Of a stretch of DNA of 20,594 bases, positions 20,287 through 20,594 are shown piece after piece. A program made the translations under genes and the position numbers. The stretch's first letter is position 1. The number at the start of each line of letters is the position of its first letter. Location of the stretch: the NCBI GenBank assembly GCA_003049485.1, contig PYST01000514.1, positions 1 through 20,594 of the forward strand, in the 5' to 3' direction. Origin of the DNA: Ophioceras dolichostomum. Taxonomy: Eukaryota > Ascomycota > Sordariomycetes > Magnaporthales > Ophioceraceae. Below the pieces are notes generated by a model. The model did no database searches. It was not told the DNA's origin and saw nothing but the letters and a program-made list of their open reading frames with translations.

Positions 20287-20594
20287 TCAGTCCACCCGGC
20301 CAAAACTCCATATGTTCAGCCCAACCTTGACGCCCTCTTTCACCGGCAAGCCCGCATGCCACGACTCGTCGTACCCCCTCACTCTCCCTCTCTGAGCCGA
20401 GCTGAAGTTCTCCCAGTAGACCGCGTTGCCAACCACGGGCTTAAACACCACTCCTTGTCGTTTCTCCCTGCTCACCCTTCCACCGTCTCCCTTAGCTTCA
20501 GCTTCTGCTTCAGCTTCAGCCTCACTCTCAACCACTGCCTCACCATCGCCCTCGCACTCAACAAACCGACACCACCTCCCATCCCCCCTCCCCC
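20287..20594 (-). CDS. 2-oxoglutarate/Fe(II) dioxygenase, prolyl 4-hydroxylase-like, C-terminal part
   Basis: The frame is open to the right edge and ends at the TGA in 20287-20289, so only the last 101 residues are present. RWCRFVECE near the edge, then GVVFKPVVGNAVYWENF and ESWHAGLPVKEGVKVGLNIW, match the C-terminal half of the P4H-type double-stranded beta-helix. His at 20356-20358 should be the last iron ligand, and Lys at 20326-20328 the residue binding the 2-oxoglutarate carboxylate. The first iron-binding HxD motif lies outside the window. An acidic EAEAEAEAEA stretch and a Lys/Arg-rich loop are inserted between two strands. The substrate cannot be told from this fragment. The gene is convergent with the regulator to its left. 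Confidence 0.85.
   Translation of the reverse strand, partial: GRGDGRWCRFVECEGDGEAVVESEAEAEAEAEAKGDGGRVSREKRQGVVFKPVVGNAVYWENFSSAQRGRVRGYDESWHAGLPVKEGVKVGLNIWSFGRVD

Noticed and set aside
1..20594. CRISPR arrays, transposons, viral insertions or a biosynthetic gene cluster
   Set aside because: No regular direct repeats with unique spacers, no transposase or reverse transcriptase motifs, no long terminal or inverted repeats, and no synthase genes were seen.

Overview
The window is nuclear DNA from a filamentous ascomycete (Pezizomycotina), probably a Sordariomycete. It is GC-rich, has short spliceosomal introns (about 80-350 bp), and carries genes typical of these fungi: a Zn2Cys6 transcription factor, an Hsp104/Hsp98 disaggregase and a mitochondrial mL67/Mhr1-type protein. 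It also has pyrimidine-rich promoters and TACCTAGGTA-type repeats between genes. All exon boundaries below are my own reading of splice sites, frame and family motifs. No transcript data were available.

Layout from left to right: about 1.6 kb with no recognisable gene; a four-exon Zn2Cys6 transcription factor on + (1628-5403); a 1.9 kb gap with short repeats; a four-exon P-loop sulfotransferase-like gene on + (7291-9041); and, convergent with it, a two-exon mL67/Mhr1 gene on - (9403-10411). A 760 bp divergent promoter with three heat-shock-element candidates leads to an intronless HSP104 on + (11172-13952). Convergent with HSP104 is a three-exon prephenate dehydratase on - (14735-16175), which appears to contain a GC-AG intron. 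After that come a tRNA-Asp(GUC) on + (16546-16616), a four-exon fungal transcription-factor-domain protein without a zinc cluster on + (17593-20082), and the 3' end of a 2-oxoglutarate/Fe(II) prolyl-4-hydroxylase-like gene on - that runs off the right edge (20287-20594).

The genes do not form an evident pathway or cluster. They cover protein disaggregation, mitochondrial translation or recombination, phenylalanine synthesis and two regulators, which looks like an ordinary core chromosomal region. I found no mobile element, CRISPR array, viral insertion or multi-gene novel system. The points most worth checking are the heat-shock promoter shared by mL67 and HSP104, the GC-AG intron and altered ACT-domain motif in the prephenate dehydratase, the Asn-Gly-rich insertion and weak splice donors in the sulfotransferase-like gene, and the 12-bp-phased palindromic repeat array after the first gene.
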